Assembly: GCA_041389495.1 (NCBI GenBank)
Contig: JAWKRT010000001.1
Location: 1,116,001 to 1,180,000, forward strand
DNA from: Myxococcota bacterium
Lineage (GTDB): Bacteria; Myxococcota_A; UBA9160; UBA4427
DNA: 64,000 nucleotides
Direction: 5' to 3'
Shown here piece after piece: positions 1 to 7,574 of this stretch. The notes below the pieces were generated by a model. The model ran no database searches and was not told the DNA's origin. It worked only from the letters and a program-made list of their open reading frames with translations. Position 1 is the stretch's first letter. Every line of letters begins with the position of its first letter. Made by a program: the position numbers and the translations under genes.

Positions 1-1
1 C

Positions 2-847
2 CCGCGCTGCATCGTCGCCTCGCTCTCGGGCTTCGGGCAGACGGGGCCGTACGCCGGCCGCGCGTCCTACGACGTCGTCGCGCAGGCGACGGGCGGGCTC
101 ATGGCGATGACGGGCTGGCCGGACGGGCCGCCGACGCGCGGCGGCGGCGCGCTCGGCGACTACGTCGGCGCGCTCTTCCTCGCGCTCGGCATCGCGGCGG
201 CGCTCGTCGACCGCGAGCGCACCGGACGCGCGCGCGTGCTCGACCTCTCGAACCAGGACGCGATCTTCGCGCTCACCGACTCGATGCCGACGCTCGCCGC
301 CGGCATCGGCGCCGCGACCGAGCGCCTCGGCAACGACCACCCGTTCGCGACGCCGTACGGCGCGTTCGAGGCGCGCGACGGCTGGATCGTGATCGCGACC
401 GCGAGCAACCGCCTGTTCCGCGCGCTGTGCGCGGGCATCGGCCGCCCCGAGCTCGCGAGCGACGAGCGCTTCCGCCGCCACGACGCGCGCGCACGCCACC
501 GCGAGGAGCTGCACGCGGTCTTCCGCGCGTGGGTGGCGGAGCGCACGGTCGACGAGGTGCTGCAGGCGCTCGGGCCGGACGGCGCCGACGTGCCCGTCGC
601 GCGCGTCGAGCGCCCCGAGGAGCTCGTGCGCGACCCGCAGCTCGTCGCGCGCGGCATGATCGAGCGCCACCCGCACCCGACGCTCGGCGAGATCCTGTTC
701 ACCGCGAGCCCGCTGCGCTTCACCGATGCCGCGCCGCGAGCGCGCGCGCTCGCGCCGGAGCTCGGCTGCGACGGCGACGACGTCTACGCCGAGCTCGGCC
801 TCGATGCGGAAGCGCTCCGCGGCCTGCGCGAGCGCGGGGTCGTCTGA
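2..847 (+). CDS. CaiB/BaiF family III CoA-transferase, 3' part
   Basis: The gene is cut by the left edge of the window; the open frame starts at base 2 and gives about 281 residues. The first visible residues contain SGFGQTGPYAGRASYD, a conserved CaiB/BaiF stretch, followed by GGLMAMTG. Family members move CoA between a carboxylate and an acyl-CoA in the cytoplasm, or racemise 2-methylacyl-CoA. The catalytic Asp normally lies further upstream, outside the window, so transferase and racemase cannot be separated here. It ends in TGA only 19 bases from the stop of the convergent gene on the other strand. An acyl-CoA ligase, a P450 and acyl-CoA dehydrogenases follow, consistent with catabolism of a CoA-activated acid. 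Family assignment is firm; substrate unknown. Confidence 0.88.
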   Translation, partial: PRCIVASLSGFGQTGPYAGRASYDVVAQATGGLMAMTGWPDGPPTRGGGALGDYVGALFLALGIAAALVDRERTGRARVLDLSNQDAIFALTDSMPTLAAGIGAATERLGNDHPFATPYGAFEARDGWIVIATASNRLFRALCAGIGRPELASDERFRRHDARARHREELHAVFRAWVAERTVDEVLQALGPDGADVPVARVERPEELVRDPQLVARGMIERHPHPTLGEILFTASPLRFTDAAPRARALAPELGCDGDDVYAELGLDAEALRGLRERGVV

Positions 848-866
848 GCGTCAGCGCGGCCGCGAG

Positions 867-1205
867 TCAGTGACGCCACCACGACGTCGCGAGCAGCGGG
901 CCGAGCTCCGGGCGTGCGAGCTCCGCATCGCGCGCCGGGAACGAGACGCGGAACTTCACGAACCACTGGCCGACCGGGAAGAGATACAGGTGCGATTCGA
1001 TCGGCTCGTCGACCCCGCGGAACGAAGGCAGCTCGAAGCGCGCGTGGTATCCCCATTTCTTCACGTCGCCTAGCGTGAACTCGCCCGCTTCCTGGTCGAG
1101 AAGGCGTGCGAAAGGCGACAGGCGCATGATGTCGGCCTCGACCCGATCGATGTGCGACGCGACCTCTTCCTTGCTCAGGCTCGCGTTGCGAGCGGACTCC
1201 GTCAC
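867..1205 (-). CDS. Conserved hypothetical protein, 112 aa, coupled to acyl-CoA ligase
   Basis: I do not recognise this protein. It reads 112 residues from a GTG at 1205 and ends WWRH. It has an amphipathic start (LSKEEVASHIDRVEADIMRL), then GEFTLGDVKKWGYHARFELP and a beta-rich second half (ESHLYLFPVGQWFVKFRVSF). There is no signal peptide or membrane segment, and few cysteines or histidines. The GTG overlaps the TGA of the upstream acyl-CoA ligase in a GTGA quartet, so the two are probably translationally coupled and may act together. The non-repetitive composition with aromatic residues argues for real coding sequence rather than a GC-rich spurious frame. Function unknown. Confidence 0.72.
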   Translation of the reverse strand: MTESARNASLSKEEVASHIDRVEADIMRLSPFARLLDQEAGEFTLGDVKKWGYHARFELPSFRGVDEPIESHLYLFPVGQWFVKFRVSFPARDAELARPELGPLLATSWWRH

Positions 1206-2770
1206 AGGATCCGCGTCGCGTGGCCCTTCCAGTACTCGTCCTTGAGCAGGCGCTTGTAGAGCTTGCCGGTCGGGTGGCGCGGGAGCTCGTCGCGGAAGTC
1301 GACGCTGCGCGGGCACTTCACGTCGGCGAGGTGCTCGCGACAGTAGGCGATGAGCTCGCGCTCGAGCGCGGGCCCGGCGTCGCGCATGTCGATGGGCTGG
1401 ACGACGGCCTTCACCTCCTCGCCGAAGTCCTCGTTCGGGACGCCGAAGACGGCGACGTCGTGCACCTTGGGGTGCAGCGTGAGCACGTTCTCCGTCTCCT
1501 GCGGGTAGATGTTCACGCCGCCGCTGATGATCATGTTGGCCTTGCGGTCGGTGAGGTACAGGAAGCCGTCGGCGTCGAGGCGGCCGACGTCGCCGAGCGT
1601 GCTCCAGCCGTTGGGCAGGAAGCTCGACGCCGTCTTCTCCGGGTCGTTGTGGTACTCGAAGCCGCGGCCGTCGGCGGGCCCTTCGAAGTACACGGTTCCC
1701 TCCTCGCCGACCGGCACCTCGTGGCCGTCGTCGTCGACGATGTGCACGGGCGCGGTGAGCGCCTTGCCGACGCTGCCCTCGTGCGCGAGCCAGTCCGACG
1801 GCGAGCAGTAGACGAAGCCGTTGCCCTCCGTGCCGGCGTAGTACTCGTGGATCACGGGCCCCCACCACTCCATCATCTGGCGCTTCACGGCGACGGGGCA
1901 GGGCGCGGACGCGTGCACGGCGAAGCGCAGGCTCGAGACGTCGTACCGCGCGCGCGTCTCCTCGGGCAGCTTCAGCATGCGGACGAACATCGTCGGCACC
2001 CACTGGCTGTGCGTGACGCGGAAGCGCTCGATCGCGGCGAGCGCGCCCTCGGCGTCGAAGCGCTCCATCACGACGACGGTCGCGCCGAGCCGCAGGAACT
2101 GCGTGCAGTAGCGCAGCGGGGCGGAGTGGTAGAGCGGAGCGGGCGAGAGGTAGACGGAGTCGGCGTTCGCGCCGAACAGGCCCGCGATGAGCGCGGTGAG
2201 CGCCTCGCCCGTGCCGAGCGGCTTGCCGCCGGCGCGGAGCTTCACGCCCTTGGGCCGCCCCGTCGTGCCCGACGAGTAGAGCATGGGTTGCCCTTCGACG
2301 CGTTCGGGCAGCGGCGATGCGGGCGCCGCCGCGATCGCGGCCTCGTAGCGTTCGAAGCCGGGCAGCCCGCCGCCGACCGACAGGCGCAGCGCCATGCGCG
2401 CGACCGCGTCGCCGGCGCGCGCGACGGCGTCCGCCTTGTACGGGCTCGCGACGAACGCGCGGCTGCCGCTGTCCTCGAGGATGTATGCGAGCTCTTCCGC
2501 GGTGAGCCGCGAGCTGATGGCCGTGTAGTCGAGGCCCGCGTAGTGCATGCCCCAGACGACGGCGAGGTACTCGAGGCGGTTCTCCATGCAGAGCGCCGCG
2601 TGGTCGCCGGGCGCGAGGCCGGCGTCGGCGAGCAGGCTCGAGAGGCGATTCGCCGCGTCGTCGAGCTCGCCGTACGTGAGCGTCGCGCCCGTCTCGGCCA
2701 TCACGATCGCGGGCTTGTCGGGCGTGCGCGCCGCCCACGCTCCCGGGTAGAGGCTCGGTGCGTCGCTCAT
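1202..2770 (-). CDS. AMP-dependent acyl-CoA synthetase (FadD-like)
   Basis: A 522-residue ANL-superfamily ligase that would adenylate a carboxylic acid with ATP and form its CoA thioester. The phosphate-binding signature YSSGTTGRPKG lies near residues 166-177. YYAGTEGNG is the adenylate-binding motif, LGDVGRLDADGFLYLTDR the hinge region, and GGVNIYPQETENVL and PTGKLYKR belong to the mobile C-terminal lid with the adenylation lysine. The start is the ATG at 2770, preceded by GGAGGAG at good spacing; a longer upstream reading is arginine-rich and lacks conserved features. It is transcribed divergently from the P450 and overlaps the following 112-aa gene by GTGA. Family is certain; the acyl substrate (fatty, aromatic or steroid side chain) is not shown by sequence. 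Confidence 0.93.
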   Translation of the reverse strand: MSDAPSLYPGAWAARTPDKPAIVMAETGATLTYGELDDAANRLSSLLADAGLAPGDHAALCMENRLEYLAVVWGMHYAGLDYTAISSRLTAEELAYILEDSGSRAFVASPYKADAVARAGDAVARMALRLSVGGGLPGFERYEAAIAAAPASPLPERVEGQPMLYSSGTTGRPKGVKLRAGGKPLGTGEALTALIAGLFGANADSVYLSPAPLYHSAPLRYCTQFLRLGATVVVMERFDAEGALAAIERFRVTHSQWVPTMFVRMLKLPEETRARYDVSSLRFAVHASAPCPVAVKRQMMEWWGPVIHEYYAGTEGNGFVYCSPSDWLAHEGSVGKALTAPVHIVDDDGHEVPVGEEGTVYFEGPADGRGFEYHNDPEKTASSFLPNGWSTLGDVGRLDADGFLYLTDRKANMIISGGVNIYPQETENVLTLHPKVHDVAVFGVPNEDFGEEVKAVVQPIDMRDAGPALERELIAYCREHLADVKCPRSVDFRDELPRHPTGKLYKRLLKDEYWKGHATRIL

Positions 2771-2820
2771 GCCTGGGCTCCTCCGTCGCTCGCGCGCCCC
2801 CGCGGCGCGGCGCGCCATCG

Positions 2821-2826
2821 TACAAT
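2821..2826 (+). promoter_or_regulatory. -10 element TACAAT of leaderless P450 gene
   Basis: TACAAT matches the bacterial -10 consensus at five of six positions in otherwise GC-rich DNA. It is followed by GCGGCG and then the ATG at 2833, so transcription should begin at the start codon itself. No Shine-Dalgarno sequence is present. No -35 element is obvious. The same 12 bases precede the ligase gene at 26512. Confidence 0.6.
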
Positions 2827-2832
2827 GCGGCG

Positions 2833-4041
2833 ATGCCGTTCGATCCCTCGACGATCCGTCTCCTGTCCCCCGCCTTCTACGGCGGCGATCCGTTCCCGGC
2901 CTACGCATGGCTGCGCGACCACTCCCCCGTCCACTGGGACGAGAAGGGCCGCGTCTTCGGCGTCTCGCGCTTCGAGGACGTGATCGCGATCGAGAAGGAC
3001 CCCGCGCGCTACAGCTCGGCCCAGGGCTCGCGCCCGCGCATCCCGGGCGACTACTCGATGATCAACCGCGACGATCCGCAGCACAACGACATGCGGCGCG
3101 TCGTGTCGAGCCGCTTCACGCCGCGCGCGGTGCGGCGCCACGAGGGCGCGGTGCGCAAGCGGGTGACGGGCCTGATCGATCGCGTCGCGCGCGAGGGCCG
3201 CGCCGAGGTCGTCGCCGACCTCGCGGCGCCGCTGCCGGCGATGGTGATCAACGACTGGCTCGGCTTCCCCGACGCGAACTGGTCGAGCTCGAAGCGCTGG
3301 GCCGAGGTGACGATGCTCGCCGGCGGCCAGCACGACCCCGAGACGGGCGAGATGGACTTCTTCGGCGTCGAGGGCGCGCAGCAGGCACTCGAGGAGTTCA
3401 CGGCCGCGGTGCTCGAGCTCGTGCCGAAGCGCCGCGCCGATCCGCGCGACGACCTGATCTCCGCGTGGGCGCACGCCGAGGTGGGCGGCAAGCGCATGAC
3501 CGACGCCGACATCGTCTCCGAGGCGCTGCTCGTGCTGAACGGCGGCGCCGAGACGACGCGCGCCGTCATCGGCGCGACCGTCGTGAACCTCGCGCGCCAT
3601 CCCGAGCAGCGCGCGAAGCTCGTCGCGGATCCGTCCGGCATGGCGGTCGCCGTCGAGGAGTTCATCCGCTTCGTCACCCCCGTCAACAACATGCGGCGCA
3701 CGGTCGCCGAGGCGCACGAGCTGCACGGCCAGTCGCTCGAAGCGGGCGCCGAGCTCCTGCTCCTCTACGGCGCCGCGAACCGCGACCCGCGCCACTTCTC
3801 CGACCCGGACGTCTTCGACGTCGAGCGCCGCCCGAACCAGCACCTCGCCTTCGGGTTCGGGACGCACTTCTGCCTCGGGGCGAGCGTCGCGCGGCTCGAG
3901 ATCCGCGTGATGTTCGAGGAGCTGCTGCGGCGCATCCCCGATTTCGAGCTCGCCCAAGGCGCCGCGCCGGCCTACGTGCCGAGCGTCTTCACGCGCGGCT
4001 TCGGCGCCGTGCCGATCGAGTTCACGCCCGAGCGCGGCTAG
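2833..4041 (+). CDS. Cytochrome P450
   Basis: A 402-residue soluble bacterial P450, a haem mono-oxygenase that takes electrons from a ferredoxin partner. The haem loop FGFGTHFCLG places the thiolate ligand at Cys347. The K-helix ExxR is Glu276/Arg279, and the I-helix oxygen-activation motif reads GGAETTR at residues 237-243. Length and lack of a membrane anchor fit class I bacterial enzymes. The ATG at 2833 is preferred because a -10 hexamer lies six bases before it and the family N-terminus begins nearby; an upstream reading is arginine-rich. It is divergent from an acyl-CoA ligase, and acyl-CoA dehydrogenases follow, so terminal or subterminal oxidation of a hydrocarbon or isoprenoid before CoA activation is plausible. 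No ferredoxin gene is visible nearby. Confidence 0.95.
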   Translation: MPFDPSTIRLLSPAFYGGDPFPAYAWLRDHSPVHWDEKGRVFGVSRFEDVIAIEKDPARYSSAQGSRPRIPGDYSMINRDDPQHNDMRRVVSSRFTPRAVRRHEGAVRKRVTGLIDRVAREGRAEVVADLAAPLPAMVINDWLGFPDANWSSSKRWAEVTMLAGGQHDPETGEMDFFGVEGAQQALEEFTAAVLELVPKRRADPRDDLISAWAHAEVGGKRMTDADIVSEALLVLNGGAETTRAVIGATVVNLARHPEQRAKLVADPSGMAVAVEEFIRFVTPVNNMRRTVAEAHELHGQSLEAGAELLLLYGAANRDPRHFSDPDVFDVERRPNQHLAFGFGTHFCLGASVARLEIRVMFEELLRRIPDFELAQGAAPAYVPSVFTRGFGAVPIEFTPERG

Positions 4042-4066
4042 CCGCCCGGGCGCGCCGCGATTTTTT
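4033..4066 (+). terminator. Rho-independent terminator after P450
   Basis: CGCGGC (4033-4038) pairs with GCCGCG (4054-4059) around an internal palindrome CGCCCGGGCG (4043-4052). The stem is followed by A and six Ts (4061-4066), the longest T run I noticed in the window. The stem includes the P450 stop codon. Confidence 0.6.
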
Positions 4067-4080
4067 GTCGGCGCCGGCGG

Positions 4081-4137
4081 TTGACGGCGCCCGACGCCGT
4101 GTCCAGAGATCGCGCCCGTCGGGAGGAGCCTCCCGAC
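4081..4137 (+). promoter_or_regulatory. hsp20 promoter region with 20-bp inverted repeat
   Basis: TTGACG at 4081-4086 resembles a sigma-70 -35 element; the matching -10 (about 4104-4110, AGAGAT) is weak. Immediately downstream is GTCGGGAGGAGCCTCCCGAC (4118-4137), a perfect 9-bp inverted repeat with a 2-bp centre, lying about where transcription would start. It could be a repressor operator or a hairpin in the leader. It is not the classical CIRCE sequence. Confidence 0.45.
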
Positions 4138-4201
4138 TCCGGCGGGCGCGGCCCGCCGCACGCCGCGCACGAGCGCGGCACAGCGAGCGGAGGAAGACGA
4201 C

Positions 4202-4642
4202 ATGGCACTCGGAAACCTGATCCTGCGCGACCCGTTCACCGGCTTCGGCCCGCTCCTCGAGCGCGCCTTCCCGCCGGCGAGCGACGTGGCTGCGAGCGCG
4301 TTCGTGCCGCGGATCGACGCCGTCGAGGAAGAGGGCGCGTTCCGCGTGACGGCCGAGCTCCCCGGCGTCGCCGAGGAGGACGTCGCGGTCGAGGTCGAGG
4401 ACGGCGTCCTGACGCTGCGCGGCGAGAAGAAGAGCCACTTCGAGGCGCCCGAGACCGACGGCGCGCGCTACCGGCGCGTCGAGACGTCCTGGGGCCGCTT
4501 CGAGCGCAGGCTGCGCTTCGGCGTCCCGATCGACGAGTCGAACGTGCGCGCGAGCGCGAAGAACGGCGTCCTCACGATCGTGATCCCCAAGCTCGAGGAG
4601 CCGCGTCCCGCGGTGCGGACGATCCCCATCGAGCGCGCGTAG
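4202..4642 (+). CDS. Small heat shock protein, Hsp20/alpha-crystallin family
   Basis: A 146-residue cytoplasmic holdase chaperone that binds unfolding proteins without ATP. The alpha-crystallin domain runs from about residue 38 (FVPRIDAVEEEGAFRV) to 138. It includes AELPGVAEEDVAVEVEDGVLTLRGEK and the family signature NGVLTIVIPK near the C-terminus. The ending RTIPIERA supplies the I-x-I/V tail motif that docks between dimers. A strong GGAGGAAG stands before the ATG. It is isolated between a terminator upstream and a hairpin downstream, with its own probable promoter and a perfect inverted repeat in the leader, so it is likely separately regulated by stress. Confidence 0.95.
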   Translation: MALGNLILRDPFTGFGPLLERAFPPASDVAASAFVPRIDAVEEEGAFRVTAELPGVAEEDVAVEVEDGVLTLRGEKKSHFEAPETDGARYRRVETSWGRFERRLRFGVPIDESNVRASAKNGVLTIVIPKLEEPRPAVRTIPIERA

Positions 4643-4724
4643 CGCGCGGCGAACGAGCAGGGCGCGCGCAGCGCGCGCGAGAGAGAGGCCTGGAATGCGC
4701 TCCCGCTCCTGCGGGGCGCGCGAC

Positions 4725-4758
4725 CGGCGGGCTCGGCCAGGGGTGGGCGAGCCCGCCG
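4725..4758 (+). terminator. Hairpin after hsp20, possible terminator
   Basis: An 11-bp perfect inverted repeat (4725-4735 with 4748-4758; arm CGGCGGGCTCG) with a 12-base loop lies about 80 bases past the hsp20 stop. No T run follows, so it would be an RNA-stability or factor-dependent termination element rather than a classical terminator. Confidence 0.4.
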
Positions 4759-4823
4759 CATCGTCGCGCGCGGCGCTGCGCGCCTAGCGTCGCCTCGCGC
4801 TCCCCAGCCCGGGCCGTTTCGCC

Positions 4824-4829
4824 TATGCT
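4824..4829 (+). promoter_or_regulatory. Possible -10 TATGCT upstream of acyl-CoA dehydrogenase pair
   Basis: TATGCT lies 40 bases before the ATG at 4870 and is one of the few A/T-containing hexamers in the gap. A leader of about 34 nt would then carry the GAGG ribosome site. No -35 match is visible. Confidence 0.4.
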
Positions 4830-4869
4830 GCTCGGCCGCCCGCCACGACACCACCGGGCCGAGGCCTCC

Positions 4870-6006
4870 ATGGATTTCGGGTTCAGCGACGAGCAGGAGC
4901 TGCTCCGCGCCGAGGTGCGCAAGTTCCTCGACCAGAACGCCCCGCTCGAGCACGTCCGCACGCTCGCCGAGACGCCGCGCGCGCTCGATCCCGCGCTCTG
5001 GGGTCGCATGGCCGAGCTCGGCTGGGTCGGCCTCACGATGCCCGAGGCCCACGGCGGCATGGGTCTCGATCTCCTGACCTTGATCGTGCTCCTCGAGGAG
5101 ACGGGGCGGACGCTCTTCCCGTCGCCGATCGTCTCGACCGTCGTCGCCGCGCGCGCGATCGCGCGCGCGGGCAGCGAGGCCCAGAAGGCGCGCTGGCTCC
5201 CGGGCCTCGCCGCCGGCACGACGATCGGGACGCTCGCGTACCTCGAGGCGGGCGACCGCCACGCGCCCGACGGCGTCGCACTCGCGGGCGCGCGCGACGG
5301 CGAAGCGACGGTGCTCTCCGGCGCGAAGGAGCTCGTCGCGGACACGGCCACCGCCGACCTGTTCGTCGTCGTCTACCGAAGCGGCGCCGCACCCGACGCG
5401 CTCTCGCTCGCGGTCGTCGAGCGAGGCACGCGCGGCCTCGCGGTCGAGGACCTCCCGACGATCGACGCGACGAAGCGCATCGGGCGCCTCGTGCTCGACG
5501 GCGTGCGCATCGAGGCCGACGCGCGCCTCGGCGCGGAGGGCGAGGGCGGCGCGCTCTTCCAGGAGCTGCTCGACGTCGGCGCGCTGCTCACGAGCGCCGA
5601 GATCGTCGGCGCCGCCGAGGGGGCGGTCGCGATCACGACGCGCTTCGCGCGCGAGCGCGTGCAGTTCGGCTCGCCGATCGGCCGCTTCCAGGCCGTGAAG
5701 CACCCGCTCGCCGACGCGCACGTCGACACCGAGTCGATCAAGTCGCTCGTCTACTACGCGGCGTGGGCGCTCGATCGCGGCACCGACGACGCGTCCGCCG
5801 CCGTCTCGCGCGCGAAGGCCTACGCGAGCGAGGCCTTCCCGCGCATCGGCATCGACGGCGTGCAGCTCCACGGCGCCGTCGGCTTCACGTGGGAGTACGA
5901 CATCCAGCTCTATCTCAAGCGCTCGAAGTGGGCGCGCCCGGCGTTCGGCGACGCCGACCACCACTACGAGCGCCTCGCCGCCCGCTCGCTCGCGCCCGGC
6001 GCCTGA
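4870..6006 (+). CDS. Acyl-CoA dehydrogenase, probable non-catalytic (beta) subunit
   Basis: A 378-residue FAD-fold acyl-CoA dehydrogenase beginning MDFGFSDEQELLRAEVRKFL. RERVQFGSPIGRFQAVKH is the conserved helix and flavin-contact segment, and GFTWEYDIQLYLKRSKW is the C-terminal signature of the FadE class found in steroid side-chain clusters. Neither usual catalytic glutamate is evident: the helix-G position reads LDVGALLTSAE without the ER motif, and the C-terminal EGT position reads FGDADHHYER. With the adjoining dehydrogenase (58 bases downstream) this fits an alpha2-beta2 enzyme like the mycobacterial ChsE/FadE pairs, where only one subunit carries the base; this is inference from motifs. 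Bases 5286-5389 recur almost exactly at 39973-40076. Confidence 0.9.
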   Translation: MDFGFSDEQELLRAEVRKFLDQNAPLEHVRTLAETPRALDPALWGRMAELGWVGLTMPEAHGGMGLDLLTLIVLLEETGRTLFPSPIVSTVVAARAIARAGSEAQKARWLPGLAAGTTIGTLAYLEAGDRHAPDGVALAGARDGEATVLSGAKELVADTATADLFVVVYRSGAAPDALSLAVVERGTRGLAVEDLPTIDATKRIGRLVLDGVRIEADARLGAEGEGGALFQELLDVGALLTSAEIVGAAEGAVAITTRFARERVQFGSPIGRFQAVKHPLADAHVDTESIKSLVYYAAWALDRGTDDASAAVSRAKAYASEAFPRIGIDGVQLHGAVGFTWEYDIQLYLKRSKWARPAFGDADHHYERLAARSLAPGA

Positions 6007-6063
6007 GCGGCGAGCGCGCGTCCCCGCTCGCGCGTCGACGCGCGCTCCGCCGCAGGAGACCCC

Positions 6064-7215
6064 ATGGACTTCGATCTGAGCCCCGAGGACGAGGCCTTCC
6101 GCCAGGAGGTGTGCGCGTTCCTCGACGCGAACCTTCCGCCCGCGAGCGAGCGCGGGCCGGCGTTCAAGCAGGAGTGGGACGCGAAGGTGCGCGCGAAGGG
6201 CTGGGTCGGCTTCTCGTGGCCGAAGGAGGTCGGCGGCGGCGGCGGCTCGCTGATGCAGCAGGTGATCCTGAAGGACGAGATGGCGAAGCGCCGCGCGCCG
6301 TCGCTCGGCTCGTGCTTCATGGGCCTCGCGTGGGTCGGGCCGTCGATCATCGCCTACGGCACGCCCGAGCAGAAGGCGCGCTTCGTCCCCGACATCCTCG
6401 ACAGCCGGTACCAGTGGTGCACGGGCTACTCCGAGCCCGGCTCGGGCAGCGACCTCGCTTCGCTGCAGTGCCGGTGCGTGCGCGACGGCGACGAGTACGT
6501 CGTCGACGGCCAGAAGATCTGGACGTCCATCGCGATGTGGGCGAAGTGGATGATCCTGCTCGTCCGCACCGACCCGGCGGCGCACAAGCACGAGGGCATC
6601 ACGTGCCTGCTCGTCGAGATGGACACGCCCGGCATCGAGGTGCGTCCGATCCGGAACATGGCCGGCGGCGAGATGTTCGCGGAGGTCTTCTTCGACGGCG
6701 TCCGCGTGCCCGTCGCGAACCGGCTCGGCGACGAGGGCCAGGGCTGGCAGGTGACGGTGACCGCGCTCGCGAACGAGCGCTCGGGCATCGCCGAGTTCCA
6801 CGGCCTGATGCACGACCTCGAGCGGCTGCGCGGCCTCGCGCGCGAGTGCCTGCGCAACGGCCGCCCGGCGATCGAGGACGCGGCGATCCGCCGCCGCCTC
6901 GTGCGCGCGGAGGTGCGCATCGAGGCGATGCGCCTGAACGGCATGCGCGCGCTCACGAAGCAGCTGCGCGGCGAGCCGCTCGGCGCCGAGACGTCGATCA
7001 ACAAGCTCCACCGCGCGAGCCTCGAAGTCGAGCTCGGCGAGCTCGCGCTCGAGATCGAGGGCGGCGCGGGCGCGCTCGCCGGCGCGGCGGCGCCCGAGCG
7101 CGGGCGCTGGCAGACGATGGCGCTCTCGTGGCCCGAGGTCGTGATCGGCGGCGGCACGCCCAACATCCAGCGCAACATCATCGCCGAGCGCCTGCTCGGC
7201 CTCCCGAAGGACTGA
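6064..7215 (+). CDS. Acyl-CoA dehydrogenase, probable catalytic (alpha) subunit
   Basis: A 383-residue acyl-CoA dehydrogenase for alpha,beta-desaturation of an acyl-CoA, passing electrons to ETF. Motifs seen are CTGYSEPGSGSDLASLQ (flavin/substrate loop), DGQKIWTSIAMWA and the C-terminal GGGTPNIQRNIIAERLLGLPK. A glutamate in ALANERSGI occupies the position used as base by isovaleryl- and long-chain-type dehydrogenases, so this would be the active subunit. AGGAG precedes the ATG. It follows the beta-type dehydrogenase in one operon and is followed nine bases later by a BolA-like gene. Family firm; alpha/beta assignment inferred. Confidence 0.92.
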   Translation: MDFDLSPEDEAFRQEVCAFLDANLPPASERGPAFKQEWDAKVRAKGWVGFSWPKEVGGGGGSLMQQVILKDEMAKRRAPSLGSCFMGLAWVGPSIIAYGTPEQKARFVPDILDSRYQWCTGYSEPGSGSDLASLQCRCVRDGDEYVVDGQKIWTSIAMWAKWMILLVRTDPAAHKHEGITCLLVEMDTPGIEVRPIRNMAGGEMFAEVFFDGVRVPVANRLGDEGQGWQVTVTALANERSGIAEFHGLMHDLERLRGLARECLRNGRPAIEDAAIRRRLVRAEVRIEAMRLNGMRALTKQLRGEPLGAETSINKLHRASLEVELGELALEIEGGAGALAGAAAPERGRWQTMALSWPEVVIGGGTPNIQRNIIAERLLGLPKD

Positions 7216-7223
7216 CGCGCGCG

Positions 7224-7574
7224 ATGGGCGTCGCCGGTGAGGAGCGGCGCGCGCGCATCGAGGCGAAGCTGCGCGAGCGCCTCGCGGCGACGCACGTCGA
7301 GGTGCTCGACGAGAGCCACCTGCACGCGGGCCACGCCGGCGCCGCGTCGGGCGGCGGCCACTTCCGCGCGACGATCGTGTCCGGGCGATTCGCCGGCCTC
7401 ACGCGCGTGCGCGCGCAGCAGCTCGTCTACGAGGCGCTGGCGGACGAGATGGGCGGCGCGATCCACGCGCTCGCGATGCGCACGCTGACACCGGAAGCCT
7501 GGCGCGAGAGCGAAGGCGGAGCGGAGCGAGCGCCTACAGCAGCATCGCGCTCCACGCCGTCAGCGTCGTCGTGA
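7224..7574 (+). CDS. BolA family protein
   Basis: A 116-residue BolA/YrbA-fold protein. The pattern IEAKLRERLAATHVEVLDESHLHAGHAG, then HFRATIVSGRFAGLTRVRAQQLVYEAL and GGAIHALAMRTLTP, is the complete BolA domain, including the histidines used with monothiol glutaredoxins for Fe-S cluster binding and the helix-turn-helix-like R-x-R-x-x-QLVY. The last 25 residues (serine/alanine-rich) lie beyond the fold and overlap the end of the convergent DHH gene by 41 bases, so this tail may be dispensable. It starts 8 bases after the dehydrogenase stop, so it is in the same transcript. Physiological role here is not shown; BolA proteins often serve iron homeostasis or stress morphology. Confidence 0.92.
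   Translation: MGVAGEERRARIEAKLRERLAATHVEVLDESHLHAGHAGAASGGGHFRATIVSGRFAGLTRVRAQQLVYEALADEMGGAIHALAMRTLTPEAWRESEGGAERAPTAASRSTPSASS

Noticed and set aside
4660..4680. GCGCGC-rich hairpin right after hsp20
   Set aside because: Alternating GC runs occur everywhere in this window, so this one is not distinctive; the 11-bp arm at 4725-4758 is.
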